Source: Allomyces arbusculus
Lineage: Eukaryota; Blastocladiomycota; Blastocladiomycetes; Blastocladiales; Blastocladiaceae
DNA: 64,000 nucleotides
Assembly: GCA_027604705.1 (NCBI GenBank)
Contig: JADHYV010000058.1
Location: 55,618-119,617 of the forward strand
Direction: 5' to 3'
Part shown: positions 33,440 to 46,200 of the stretch, in pieces
Numbering within the stretch: position 1 is the stretch's first letter
Layout of the letters: each line of letters begins with the position of its first letter
Program-made: the position numbers and the translations under genes
The notes under the pieces: generated by a model
Told to the model about the DNA's origin: nothing
Seen by the model: only the letters and a program-made list of their open reading frames with translations
The model's database searches: none

Positions 33440-33970
33440 GCCAGCCGTGTGCACCATGCACGTACCCGCATAGCCTGTGCGAGTGTGCTATTCGTGGCGT
33501 TGAATAGCTAGCGGACGGATTGTTGCGCACACGCGCACGTTGGTTGGTATGCCCATTTCTGCTGTGTTTAATTTCGCTACACTCCAGTAAACCCGTTTTG
33601 TGATTTTTGTGATCGGTTCGCTCCTACCTGTTTGGTCCTGGTCTGCGCTTCCCCGCGACGACCTCCCGCGGCAACAAGCGAAACGACAGGCAAAATGCTT
33701 GTGAAGAATTGTTCGTCCTATTCCACCATTCAAGCATTTCATCTTGATCCAACTGGATTCAACCCACCACGGCAGCATACACGACGGGACCAAGCGAGCC
33801 CCGCTCAGCTGCCAGCAAGGAAAATCAAAGAGCCTACAAACGAGAAAGAGCAACCCCACCCCAACGACAACGACGCGCAAGGATTGCCATAAGAAAGGAC
33901 ACAACGCAACGACAAAGCAAACAACGGTTACTCAATCGAAAACGAACGGCACCACACCGTCGCTCGGTCC
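33440..33970. other. Convergent intergenic region, CorA-type (+) / GPD2 (-)
   Basis: About 530 bases, A-rich on the + strand between 33800 and 33950, as expected for the 3' region of a reverse-strand gene. No coding signal. Confidence 0.5.
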
Positions 33971-36900
33971 TTACACGCCCCCACCCGACCGCTCCGTCGA
34001 CACGCGTCCACTGAAACCCGTCGGTTCCGCAGCCGGCACACCGCCGGCCGTCTCGTGCATGCGCTGCAGCTCATCAAACAAGTGCGCGGGCACCCTCTCC
34101 TCGCGCAACGCCACGACCACCTCGAGCACGTCGCTGAACTCGAGCGCGCGTTTCCGGTCGAGCCCCATGGCAGCGAGCACTGGCGCAAGCATGGCCGGAT
34201 CAACAGGCGCGTTGAGCGCATCCGGGCTCGCGGCGGGGATTGCGGGCACAGACGAGGACGACGACCACAGGAGCCACGACGACGATGGCCTTCCGTTCGT
34301 GTTGGCGGAGGACTTCTTGCCATTGGACGAGGCACTCTTGGCGGCCTTGGTCGGTGCAAGCACGCCCGCGTCCGTCAAGACGTTGGCGAGCATGGCGCGC
34401 GGGATACTGCCGTCGCGGTCCATGTCGTACCGGTAAAACACTTCGCGGTACCGCTCAACCTCCTCACGCGTAAAGTAGGCGCGCGAGTACCCGGCCTGCT
34501 GGACCGAGTCGAGCAAGGCTTGCGTCGTTTCCTGCAGCGACGGCGCGGCGGCAGCGGCGCCGGCACTGGTCGTCGCGTCAGCGGGCGCGACCGCCGGGAC
34601 CGCAGCCGTGGCCGGCGGCAGCATTCCGAGCCCCATCGACTTCAAAAACTCCATGGCGGTATCGTACTCGGCCTGGCACCGCGCATCGTCCCACCCGAGC
34701 TCCTGCTGCATGATCGCGATCACGCGCGGAATCGCTTCCGCCGCCGACTGCGCGTTCAAGAACGCGAGTCGCGTACGACGCGCCAGTACGTCAACGGCCG
34801 TACACGCGTACTCGCGCCGCACCGCGTACCGGACCTCGGCCTCGACGTACGGGTAGGTCGGTCCGGCAAGCCGCTTGCCAAACAAGGGCCACCGCTTACC
34901 CGTGGCGCGGGCAAGTGCGGCCACGGCCCAGGCACGGTCGCCGTAGGACGACGCCAAGTGCTTCGCGACCTCGGTGTCGACGCCAAAGTGCTGCACGAGC
35001 TTGATGAACATGGTCTTCGAGTACCCGTGTGACCCGACGAGCAACGTCGTTTCGGTCTGCGACTTCGCGTGCACTGGGTGCAGATCAAACACCTCAATCG
35101 CCTTGTCGACCGTCTCGGCCGCCATGGCACGGTACGTCGTCCATTTCCCACCGGCAATCGTGAGCAGCCCAGACGGCGTGACGTGAATCATGTGGTTCCG
35201 CACGAGCCCCGCCGTCGACTTGGCCGTGGGGTCACGCACGAGCGGGCGAATCCCGGACCACGCAGCGAGGACATCACCGCGGCGCACCTTGACGTCGGGC
35301 GACAAGTACCGGCGCACCTCGTTCAAGATCCAGGAAATCTCCTCTTCCGTGGCCATGGGGTTCGCATCGACGGTCGTGGGCGTATCGGTTGTGCCGGCAA
35401 TCGTCCCACCCTGCCACGGCAAAAAGAAAATCACGCGGCCGTCGGACGTGGCCGGGTCGAGCAAGCCCATGTCAGCAGGCGAGTAGTAGTTGGGCAGGAT
35501 AATGTGCACGCCCGCTGACGGGGCCACAATCTCTTGCGCGGTGGGTGCGTCAAGTTTGCGAATCCCATCGGTGAACGGGCCCGTCGCGTTGACAATGCCC
35601 TTGGCCTTGACGGTAAACGTCTCGCCCGTGAGCGTGTCGCGGCACACGGCGCCGCACAGTTGCGGTTCCGATTTGCCCTCGACGGGCTTCTTGAGCAGTT
35701 CAATCACCTCGACGTGGTTGGCGACGGTCGCGCCGTGCGCAATCGCCGTCAGCGCAATCGCCACGTTCATGCGCGAGTCGTTGTGCTGGCCGTCGTAGTA
35801 GACGAGCGCGCCAACGAGATCGTCCTTGCGCAGCATCGGGAAGGCCTCGAGCGCCTTGGTCTTCGACAGGATGTAAGACGACTCGAGCGCTTCCTTGCCG
35901 GCGAGCAGGTCGTAGGCCTTGCATCCGGCCCAGTAGTAAGGCAGCTGCCACCATTTGTAGAGCGGCAGCATGATGGGCAGCTGGTAGGCAAGGTAGGGCG
36001 CAATGTCGAGGAACGTGGCGCGCTCGTGCAGCGCCTCGCAGACGAGCTTGTACTGCTCATAGTCGAGCTCGAGAAAGGCCTTTTCGAGGTACCGCACGCC
36101 GCCGTGCACGAGCTTGGTCGACTTGGAGGAGGTGCCTGGAGCAGGCGAGGATCGGACATATTATTCGTGAGATGGAGCATCATTCAAGCAATCGCAGAGG
36201 CGCGTTGGATATGGAGTGGAGCAACAGTGGGGCGTGACGGGACAGGCCAGAAGGGATCGAGAACGCGGCGGTCGGCAGGCGGCCTGAAAACGAACCACGG
36301 CCGGCTCGAGGCGATCGGCGGCATCGTTGCCGTTGCGCAAACACGCCAGGATCGCGGCGCCGCCCCCGCATGCCCGCACATGGCCCACGCTGTGCCGCTG
36401 GCAGGCTTCAAGAGGAAATCTGTTGGCGGCGCGGCGTCGACGATGACAACGATGGCAGCGGCAGGGTGCGGCACGCGCAACAACAGCGGCTGCCCGATCG
36501 GGCATGCGCGGCGGAGTGACAGCGAATCCTTGCCGCTCGCAGCACCCCGCCCCCGTCATCTCACGCCGTTCGACTCGGCGTCCGCATGGACGCGCATGGC
36601 CACGCCATTTATGGACGTGGTGGTGGTGGTGGTGGGTGCGCAGGCCGCCGACACGTTTGCCACGGCCAACGCCGACAAACCGACCGACCGACCAACTGCA
36701 ACCCCGAAACGTGCAAGGTGAACGGCGCGTCCCTGCTGGGCACTCACCCACCCCCCATGGCCACCGCACGCCGCACGACGCTCCACAACGGCGAGCTGCA
36801 AAGGGGAAGAGAGAAGCGCAAAGACACGACACGCACCGGCCGAAAAGTCGTCGCGCTCCACGAGCGCCACCTTGAGCCCGCGCGTGGCCGCATCGAGCGC

Positions 36901-37248
36901 AACACCAGTGCCGGTCGCCCCACCGCCAATTACGAGCAAGTCGTACTCGTGGTCATCGGCCGAGGCCTTGAGCGACGCGAGCAGGTCGGCGCGCGACGGC
37001 TGCGGTGGTGGAGCCTCGATCAATGGCGGCGTGCCGCGCGCCGGATCGCCCTCGGCGAGAATGCGCGGCATCCAGACATTGTCAGCGTTGGTGTCGGTTG
37101 AGTTGGTGCCGAACCGGCGCACGCGTCGTTGTGCTTGGTGGTAAGACTGGTACGCGAGGGCGCCGCCGGTCGCGACGACGCCGGCCGACGCGGTCGCGGC
37201 GAGCGCCGTAAGGATGGGACGGCGGCGGAACGAGATCGCGCGCCACAT
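33971..37248 (-). CDS. GUT2: Mitochondrial FAD-dependent glycerol-3-phosphate dehydrogenase
   Basis: Oxidises glycerol-3-phosphate to dihydroxyacetone phosphate at the outer face of the inner mitochondrial membrane, passing electrons to ubiquinone. Exons are 36837-37248 and 33971-36135, joined across a 701-base intron (GTGCGT donor), 858 residues. An N-terminal basic segment and a hydrophobic stretch (ILTALAATASAGVVATGGAL) target and anchor it. The FAD fold follows: YDLLVIGGGATGTGVALDAA, VERDDFSAGTSSKSTKLVHG across the junction, and GGVRYLEKA, with TIAGGKWTTYRAMA later. A C-terminal extension contains an EF-hand-like loop (YDMDRDGSIPRAM) with Asp at positions 1, 3 and 5 but Met where Glu is normally the twelfth ligand, then a Ser/Pro-rich insertion and a second degenerate hand. 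This extended form is animal-like (human GPD2 is 727) and longer than yeast Gut2 (649). Confidence 0.94.
36616..36637. repeat. GGT trinucleotide repeat in the GPD2/GUT2 intron
   Basis: A run of about seven ggt/gtg units on the + strand within the 701-base intron of the glycerol-3-phosphate dehydrogenase gene. Confidence 0.6.
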
Positions 37249-38838
37249 GGTTGATGGTCAAGGGGGCAGGGGCGGCCGAATGCGACGACCGTTGAGCTTG
37301 CAGTTGGTGCGTGCAGGCCAGCTCGAGTCGGGCGTGGAGATGCTTGCTGATCGGCTTTAGTTCAAAGTGGAACGTGACGGCGCGCGTGTCGCGCACGGCG
37401 TCGTGCGTACGGTAAGGAGAGGAGAGGCCTCTTGGGGAGAGTGGGGGAAGCGTGCACGCACGGGGGGATCGCGGATCTTTATTGAATTTGCTGGGAGACT
37501 CGAGCACGCGCGCGAGCGTCCCACGCGGTGTCACCGTCGTCGTCGCTGCCGCTGCCGCCGCATCGCGAACCACACACAGCCCACGGTCGCGTGCTGGTTG
37601 CCCCTTGCCGGGGCGTGGGAGACAACAACAAGTCCGGCAAAACAAGCGCCGCCAGCTGAAAAAATGAGCGGACAAGATTTGATTGCGCCCGTCCCTGGGC
37701 GCGCCTGGGTGATAGATCCCTCCTGGGCCCAAGTCGTGATTATTTTTAATTTCATCGCGGTTGATTTGCGACTTCCCCTTTGGCCGGCCGATGGTTGCGC
37801 GCCGCACCTGGCTGCGACTGCATTGCACGGCTGGCTTGCCCTGCTTCATTTCATTGATCGCGCGTCGTTCCCCTCGTCTTCGTTTTGCGTATCTCCCCTT
37901 TCCCTCTGCCCCCGCAAGCGCGCCGCCCGCGCGGGCGGGACCCAGGACGCGCGCGTGCTGCGGCTAACCCTGCTCCATTCGTGTAGAGGCCTTGCGTGCG
38001 AGCGCGCTCACAGCCTGTTTTGAGCAGCGTGTTGCCCGTAGACCGGGCCGGATGGCGGCGCCATCAAAGTGCGCGAAACGGCGAGAGGACCCATCGGCTT
38101 CAGGCGCGGTGCGTCGCATGTCGCAAGTCGCTCAGGTGTTACGCGCCAAGCGCACAGAATGTGGCGACGCCTGCAAGAACAGTCGGCTCGGCACGGCCCG
38201 GAACAGCGAGTGGTTGGGCGCATGTGGGTGCTTGCTGGGCCTGCCAGGCATGAGTGAGGAACAGAGCGACGAGGACGATGGAGAGCGGTCGCTGCGAGCT
38301 GAGGAAGGGAGAGCGGCAGACGGCGGCGGGCGCGAGACGGTGCGAGGCAACTGCGGGAGACACGTGCTGAGCGCAGCGCGGTCACCTGCTCAAACGTGAC
38401 GCAGCTCCACGACCTTTTTTCGCGCTTTTTCTGCCTGTGGGCCAGAGCCAACAGCACGGACACAGATCACCACGGTCCACGGCACGATCCACGCCCAACC
38501 ACCACCACCACGACGGCAACGACGACGACGACGCGCCGAAGCGCGCCCAAACCACGAGCGCACTTGCCGCATCCGCTCCACAAGGCGCCCTGGCCCTCCC
38601 CGCCGCCTCTCTCGAGGCCGATCGCGCTGCGCCGGCCGCCGACGCCCGGACTGCCTCTGCCGCCACCGATCTGCCGTTGCCGCCGCCGTCGCCGCGCCCT
38701 CGCCACCGCAAATCGCGTCCAGCCAGCTCTCTGCTTGGCCCCGCTGCTGCGCGCGTGTCGTGGGTCCTGCTTGCGTCCGCCTGCGCTCGCCTCGTCTCGC
38801 TCGCGCGCAAGGCCGTCACGCGCCACCGCCGCAAGTCC
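37249..38838. other. Long divergent intergenic region, GPD2 (-) / USP (+)
   Basis: About 1.6 kb. The USP frame is open back to about 38437 but has no ATG before 38839, so 38437-38838 may be leader or may belong to an unseen upstream exon. From 38500 to 38535 there is an ACC/GAC-rich simple stretch. No other supported gene. Confidence 0.45.
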
Positions 38839-41800
38839 ATGAAGCGCTCGCGCGATCAGACCGACGACCTGCCGCAATCCCCGCCTACGCGCCCCGCCCC
38901 CATTGCCAAGCCGACCACGCCGCTCGCGCTTACTCTGATCGCTCAGTCTGACCGTCACGCACGACCCGAGGCCGCGTCGTCGATCCCTGCTGCTGCTGTT
39001 GTTCCCGCCCCCGCTGCTCCTACCACCACCGTCATGCCCATGCCCATGGACGACGCGCCGCCCTCGCCGCCGCGTTCGCCGCCACCAGCGCCCGGATCGG
39101 ACCCGTCGAGCAGCCCGCTCATGTCCCTGAGCCCGACGCTCAGCTCGGCCGGTGCCTCGATCGCCTCAACGCCGCCGCTCTCTGTGACCACGTCGGCCAG
39201 CACCATGGCGCCGGGCACTACGCTTCTCGGCGCCGCGCGCAGCCCGACCGACTTGGGCATGCGCGTGCAGATCCGCAACCTGATCAACCAGTACGAGCAT
39301 GAGCCGCCCGCGGCCGCACGCGCCTACGCGGCGCGGCACGTCGAGGAACAGAATATGGGGTTTACGGGCGTCGCATTGCGGCTCGCAGCCGAAGGCCTGG
39401 CCGAGCGGTATGCCGAGGAACAGCTCCAGGACACCGAGGACGCGCTCAAGGATTCGGTGCGCGCCATCTTTGACGAATATTGGAGCATGAAGCCGATCCG
39501 GACCGTTTGGCTCGAAATGGCCATCATGGCCGCCAAGGAGTGGAAGGCGCCCACGCTCGGGCAGTTGATCGTGTACGTCTGCGCTCGTCCTGGTCAAACG
39601 TCCCCGCCGTGATCGGTGAATTCACACGACATCTCCCTTTCATCCAGTACCGAAATGAACCTCAAGGGCTTCCCATACACGATTGACGACGCGACTCTGG
39701 TCACCCGTCTTCTCGCCGAAGTCAACGTGTGCATCGACGCAGGCCCATCGGCCGTGGTCCCGGCGCGATCGCTCCTCGACGTGGGCACGCAGCAAGTCAT
39801 TACGTCGGTCCCGCTGTGGCGCGCCTGGATTGAGCTAGAATCGCGGTTTGGCAGCTCGGGGTCGCTCGACAAGGTGCGCGAGCAGGCGGCCAAGGTGTGC
39901 CCCGACGCCATCAAGTACGCCTACATTTCTGATGCAAAAATTGGTCGTCGTGGCCGGAAAGACTGACCCCACCCCTCACTCGACTAGAGCGTGCGACGAC
40001 GATGACCTTCTCCACTCGCAGTCGATCACCATTTCACGACAGCCATCGCCCATGGTCTCGTCCTCATCCGAGTCGACCGAGCTCGGCGACCTCTACAGTG
40101 GGTTTGTCCCGGCATCGCAGCGGCCGCGCGCCCTGCCGGCGCCGCACTCGAGTTTCGACACGCCCACCACGACCAACGGCTTTCACGTGCACGGCAACGC
40201 TAGCATGCTCAGCACCACCTCGACCGCCGCGCCGTCGTCCATTTTCTCGTCGCACACGAGCCCCTCGGCCGCACCGCCCGCGTGGTCAAGCTACATCACG
40301 CCGGCGCCGCCACGGCCGGCCGTCAAGCCCGGTCTCCGCGGTCTGCAGAACCTCGGCAACACGTGTTTCATGGCCTCCGCGCTGCAGTGCATGAGCAACA
40401 CGCCTTACCTAATCCGTGACTACCTGGTCCCGGGCAAGTGGCAGGCCGAGGTAAATCTCGATAATCCGCTCGGGATGCAGGGCGCCATGGCGCACGCATT
40501 TGCCGATCTCATGGCGCAAATGTGGAGCGAGACGTCGCCAGCGACGGCGATTGCGCCGCGCCCGTTCAAGGCCACGATTGCGCGGTTCGCACCGCAGTTT
40601 TCGGGGTACGCGCAGCACGACTCGCAGGAACTGCTCGGGTTCTTGCTCGATGGACTGCACGAAGACCTGAACCGCGTCAAGAAGAAGCCCTATATTGAGG
40701 CCAAGGACGCTGACGGGCGCCCCGATGCCGAAGTCGCGGCTGAGGCTTGGGCCATGCACCGCGCGCGCAACGACTCGATCATTGTCGATTTGTTTCAGGG
40801 CCAGTACCGGTCGCAGGTGACGTGCCAAGTGTGCAACCATCATTCCGTCACGTTTGACCCATTCATGGTCCTCACGCTGCCCGTGCCCGTGACAGCGGCG
40901 CCCCGGGCCGTCAAGCTCACGGCCGTCCCGCTCGACCCGACCCGGAAACCGATCAACGCGGTAGTGTACGTGAAGATCGACGGGTGCATTGGCGATTTGA
41001 TCCGGGTCGCGTCGACGGCCTTGTTTGCGCGCGCTTCGCCGACCGCTGGCGAGGACGCGGACGTGACGTCGCCAGCCGTCAAGGCTGTGCCCAAGGGCAT
41101 ACTCGTGGAAATCTGGTCACACCGCGTCTACAAGCACCACCGCGAGATCGAGCCGCTGTCGGAAATTGAACCTAATGACGAGCTCTTTCTCTACGAGCTG
41201 CCGGCCGACGGCGACTTGCCGCCGGGATACTTGCCCGAGCACGTACCCGCCGCGGCTGCTACCGCCAGCGACGAAGACCAGCCTGCGAGGACTTGGGTAC
41301 CCGTCCTGGCGAACCAGTTCAAGGCCGCGGCACCCCGGACTGGATCGGGCATGTACTACTCGACCCCTTCGGATAGCGCCATGGGGATCCCGACGCTGGT
41401 CATGGTTCCGTCGCCGTACGACCCGAAACTCGCGCGCGAGGCCGTGGTCACGGCGATGCAGCGATGGACGACGTTCCCGTGGAAACCGTTCCGCGAGGCT
41501 ATGGCCGCGGCCAAGACGGCGCAAGTTGCTGCCGCTGCCGCCGCCGCGGTGGGACAGGACGCGGGTGAGTCGCCAATGGCCGTCGACACGCAGTCGGTGC
41601 CAATGGACGAGGACGAGCCCGCCGAGACTGGTGCGGCCGAGAAGGCCGCCGACGCTATCAGCGACGAGGCTATGGTCGAGGACCTCGTGCCGGCCCCTGA
41701 CGATCTCGAGCAATTTTTGCGCGTGGAGCGCGAACCGTCCAGCGGCTCGTGGCGGAGCTCCCCACTGCTCGCCGGCGACCTCGTGGCGCCCGGCACGATC

Positions 41801-42931
41801 CTGCGCGTTATCTGGACCGCCGCCGCGGCCGACCAGGCGTTTGCTGACCCGCCGCCCGCGTACGGCGCCAGGCCGCCGCCTCCTCCGCCACCGCCAACTA
41901 ATGTCGCCGTCGGGTTCCATCCAGCCACGGCTATTGGTGGGGTAGGGCCGATTGTTCCGCACGTCGCTCCGCCGAGCCCGAGCTTTGACATTTTCGACTT
42001 GTCAGGTGACAAGAGCGATTCGGACGAGGTCCCGCCGGCGTCGCCATCGACGACGGCAGCCGATGCCGCAGCTCCCGCGCCCGTGTCGTGGACGGGTCGT
42101 GCGTTGTGGCTCGAACGCCAGTCGGCCGTCCCCGTGGACATTGGCAAGCCCTCGGCTGCCGATGCTCTCGAGCGTGCGCGCCCATCGACAATGAACCTCG
42201 ACATGTGTCTCGACGCGTTTGTCGCCGAGGAGCGGCTGGGCGCGACCGATACTGTGTATTGCAGCAAGTGTAAAGAGCATCAGGAAGCGACCAAGAAGGT
42301 GGACTTGTGGCGGTTGCCACAAGTGCTGGTCGTGGCGCTCAAGCGGTTCGGGCAAGGGTCGCGGTACCGCCGGGAGAAGTTGGATATGATGATCGAGTTC
42401 CCGGAAACGCTCGACTTGCGCGAGCGTGTGCTTGGGCCATTGGGTGGCGAGGGCGAGGATGAGGAGGCGAACCCGGAGGGCGTGTATGAGCTGTATGCCG
42501 TGTCGAACCATTATGGCGGGATTGGCGGTGGACATTGTACGTTTTTCTTCGTTTCCCGTCGCGTTGTGTGATCGTGATTCTCACCGCATCTCGCTTCCCC
42601 GTTCACAGACACGGCCTATGCCAAGAGTCTCACTGACGCCAAGTGGTACGAGTTTGACGACTCGCGCGTGACGCCGATCCGGCCAGAGCAAGTGCAGTCG
42701 TCGGCGGCCTATGTGCTGTTCTACCGCCGGCGACATGTCGAGTGCCATATCCCGGACCCGCCCGTGACGGAGGCGGAAGTCGTCGACGCTGCCAAGGACG
42801 TGGCCATGGGCGAGGCTGGCTCGCCGTCATCCTCGCATGAGGTCACGTCGCTGTCGCAGGACCTGGAAATGGCGCTCGACGACGAGGAAGAAGAGGGTGA
42901 CAAGGCGCCCCACGAGGCCATGGCCGCCTAG
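38839..42931 (+). CDS. Ubiquitin-specific protease, UBP12/USP4-15 type, with an unknown N-terminal region
   Basis: Deubiquitinating cysteine protease. Exons are 38839-39572, 39648-39914, 39988-42536 and 42609-42931 (introns 75, 73 and 72 bases; donors GTACGT, GTACGC, GTACGT), 1290 residues. The Cys box is [20 protein letters not shown] with the nucleophile near residue 459; [20 protein letters not shown] follows. The His box is [19 protein letters not shown], with the His near 1183 and the Tyr codon split by the last intron, then [10 protein letters not shown] and AYVLFYRR. The catalytic domain is split by a long acidic, Ala/Pro-rich insertion, and each half has a CxxC pair (CQVCNHH, CSKCKEH), the UBP12/USP15 layout. 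The first 330 residues lack the usual DUSP domain: after a Ser/Pro-rich start they read [14 protein letters not shown] and [20 protein letters not shown], which I do not recognise. Exons 1-2 could be a separate small gene ending at 39966, but the 73-base intron with matching phase favours one gene. Confidence 0.82.
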
Positions 42932-43290
42932 AGGGGTACCTGTGGATGAGCGAGTTTGGTTTCGGTTGCGTGATCTCGTTGTTGGTTTGATCGGCTTCGT
43001 TTGGTTTTGTTTCGATTGCTGTTGCGTTGCATGCTGTTGTTGCTTGGTTTCGCCGGCCCCGTTCCTGTGCAAGAAATAACAAATGGGCATTGTTTCCATC
43101 CTCTTCCTCTCTTGAGTTTGGGCCTCTTTTGATGATGGTGCTCAAGAGTCGCGCTCGTCTCAGGTCTGTTCGGCGAGGTGATGGAAATGGCGGCAGCTTT
43201 ACGGTCTGAGTCATTGATCGGGGCCAGCACAACTGCCGATGCTCTGGTTCTCCTCACCCACTCTCTCTCTCTCGTCCATCACGCTGCGCC
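42932..43290. other. Intergenic region, USP to RAD54B (tandem, +)
   Basis: About 360 bases. T- and G-rich on the + strand in its first half. A CT repeat (ctctctctctctcg) lies about 20 bases before the RAD54B ATG, a common leader feature here. Confidence 0.5.
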
Positions 43291-46200
43291 ATGTATCGCA
43301 AATCGATTGTCGCGGCGCGCGGTACCAACTTCAAGTCTCCATTTAAGGCACCGTCCGCACAAGCAGCACCGTTCCATCCCGCTCCGCCAAGAGCTCCAGC
43401 TAGCAGCGACCAAGATGCCGACACAGTTCCTTCCTCGACACCGGCCCCGAGCCCGACCAAGTTGACCAGAGAAGTGACTGGCGCGGAAATGGCACCGAAA
43501 CGATCGCCCTCATTACCGCGTCCTTCTGGGGCCAGAGGTGTTGCTGCTGGCACTGCGAAGACACCCAGCGCGACGCGATTGCACTCGAGACGACCATTTG
43601 TTTCACCCGCTTCGATGATTCCCGCCAAACGGCCCGCGTCTCGCCCTTCCTCGGACAACACAGGAAGTGGAACGGGGTCGTTGGCGTCGATGCCGTCCAA
43701 GAAGTTGTGCGGGCAAGGACCAGGAAGCACAACGGAGCCGACCGCGTTGGCGACGACAGAACGCATCTACTCGATTCTCTGGTATGACGTGATCAAGCTG
43801 GTGCATCACCGTTTTGTCGCGTGCTGATGTTGATTTTGAGGCGTGTAGGCGCAAGAAGACGACGAAAAAGGTTGAATCTTCGTTGCCATACTCATGGCCC
43901 ACGCTGTTCCATGTTGCTAACCGGCTTCTCCTTTTTTCCTGTCCCTCCAGCATAAGAGTTGGGACGGAGACGGGCGGCTCATCGTTACCGACACGCACGC
44001 GATTTTACTCGACCAAGATGGACGCGATATTGGCAAGGGCCGACGGCCCAACCAGGAGCTGCAAATTGGGATGGAGCTGTCGATCCTGGGCAAGGAACTT
44101 GAGGTCGGTCATCTCGAACCTCAGCGGATGCTCTCAATACAGAGCTCATTCGAGCTTTGCTGACAATCATGTAGATTGTCGGTTTCCTCGAGCCGCGACT
44201 CGACGCACCACCGTCTAATGCATCTGCTGAGCCTGCACTCGCCCCGCCGCCAGCACCTCGACTGCCCAACAAACGTACGCATCCATGTCCTCGTTTTCTC
44301 CACCTAATTGTTTTTCCATGTCTTAATCTTCGCCCGACCTGACCAGAATTCATTGCGCACGCCTCGGCGGAACTCGCCGTGTCCAAGGGCGGCCGTCGCC
44401 AGCAAGGACTTACGCCTCGCCACAACCCAAACGCGCCCGACGCATTTGTGCTCCCGCGCCCGCCAGGGGCCGCTGACAAAGACGACCATGACGAGATTGT
44501 CGACGTGGTCGTCGACCCGGTCCTCACTCGCCACCTGCGTCCGCACCAGCGCGATGGCGTGCAATTCCTGTACGAGTGTCTTCTCGGGTACCGAATGGAG
44601 GGCGGGTCTGGCGCGATCTTGGCCGATGAAATGGGGCTCGGCAAGACGTTGCAGTGTATCACGCTGATTTGGACACTGCTCCGTGCGTGTCTTTTCGGAC
44701 TGCTGCTGCCCATGGTGAGCGGAAACAAGATGACTGACAAACTTTTACCTACAGGCCAGAACCCATACGCCAAGGACCCGCTCGCGAAACGCGTCATGGT
44801 CGTGTGCCCGGCGTCGCTCATCACTAACTGGCAAAAGGAGTTCAAGAAATGGCTCGGCGACGAGCGCATTCGCACGTTCGCAGTCGACGGGCAGACCAAC
44901 GTCAATGATTTCCTGGTCGGCCGGATATACCCAGTTATGATTGTCGGGTACGAGCGGCTGCGGCTCATTTACGACTTGCTCGGCGAGTTCAAGTTCGATC
45001 TCGTTGTCTGTAAGTTATTCTGTTCCACTTGATGTCGACTGAGAGCTGTGTGTGCTGACCAATGGTGGCCGCCTCCTTCCCTTCCAGGCGACGAGGGCCA
45101 TCGCTTGAAAAACTCAAACATCAAGATCAACGAGGTGCGAGCGCTCTTGTCCACCCACTCGCGAGCACTCGTTGGTGACTGACGTTGTGAGGGCCTCGTG
45201 TAGATTATCAAGAGTCTGAACGCGCGCTGGCGCATCATTCTTTCGGGATCGCCGATCCAAAACGACCTCTCCGAGTTCTTTGCCATGATTGAGGTGGTGC
45301 ACCCAGGCATGCTCGGTATGTCATGCCTCGATCCCGTCCCCTCCACATCTGCCCGACCGACCCTCTCACGACCATCGACATACTATCTAGGGCCCTACCG
45401 CTCATTCAAGAGCCGATTTGAGAACGTGATTGTCGCTGGCCGCCAACCCGACACGACCGCTGCCGAACGCACGCTCGCCAGTGAGCGCTTGGCCGAGCTC
45501 ACGGCGCTCACGGACCAACTCGTGTTGCGGCGCACGGGCTACTTGAACGCGCAGTACCTGCCGCCCAAGACCGACGTGCTCATCATGTGCAAACCGGCCG
45601 CGGCGCAGGTCGCCGCGTACCGTGCGGTTCTCGACTCGTCCAAGGACACGACGGGTGACGCCGAGATTTTGGGCCGGCTGAACCGGCTGCGCAAGGTGTG
45701 CAACCACCCGGCGCTCCTCGCGGCCAAGGACGAGGCCGGTGAGTCCGATGCGGAGAATGGGTCGGACGAGATGCACGTGGGTGATTCGAGCAAGCTGGTT
45801 GTGGTCCAGGCGCTGGTCGCGGACTTGCTCGCCAAGACCAAGGAAAAGGTGGTGCTTGTGTCCAACTTCACGTCGACGCTCGACTTGTTGGAGCGAATTT
45901 GTGGCGAGCTCTGTGCCTCGCAGTTTCGGCTCGACGGGTACAAAGCAGTCTCTCTTGCGACGTGGTCTGATGTCGGCGAATCCTCAAGTTTGCCTTCTCT
46001 CCCCGATCCAGGAGCACGACGGTCTCCAAGCGCCAAGCGCTCGTCGACTCCTTCAACGAACCAACGCACCCGACACGCGTGTTCTTGCTGAGTGCACGCG
46101 CGGGTGGACTCGGTCTCAACCTGGTCGGTGCGTCGCGGCTGGTCCTCGTTGACGCGGACTGGAACCCAAGCGTCGACCAGCAAGCCTTGGCGCGGATTTG

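Noticed and set aside
38437-38838. Upstream extension of the USP protein by 134 residues
   Set aside because: The open frame begins at a GTG, with no in-frame ATG before 38839; composition is low-complexity and no splice acceptor with a start was evident.
39616-39966. Separate small gene made of USP exons 1-2 ending at a stop at 39966
   Set aside because: A GTACGC donor at 39915 and TAG acceptor at 39985-39987 join it in phase to the USP frame with a 73-base intron like the others. Kept as an alternative but judged less likely.
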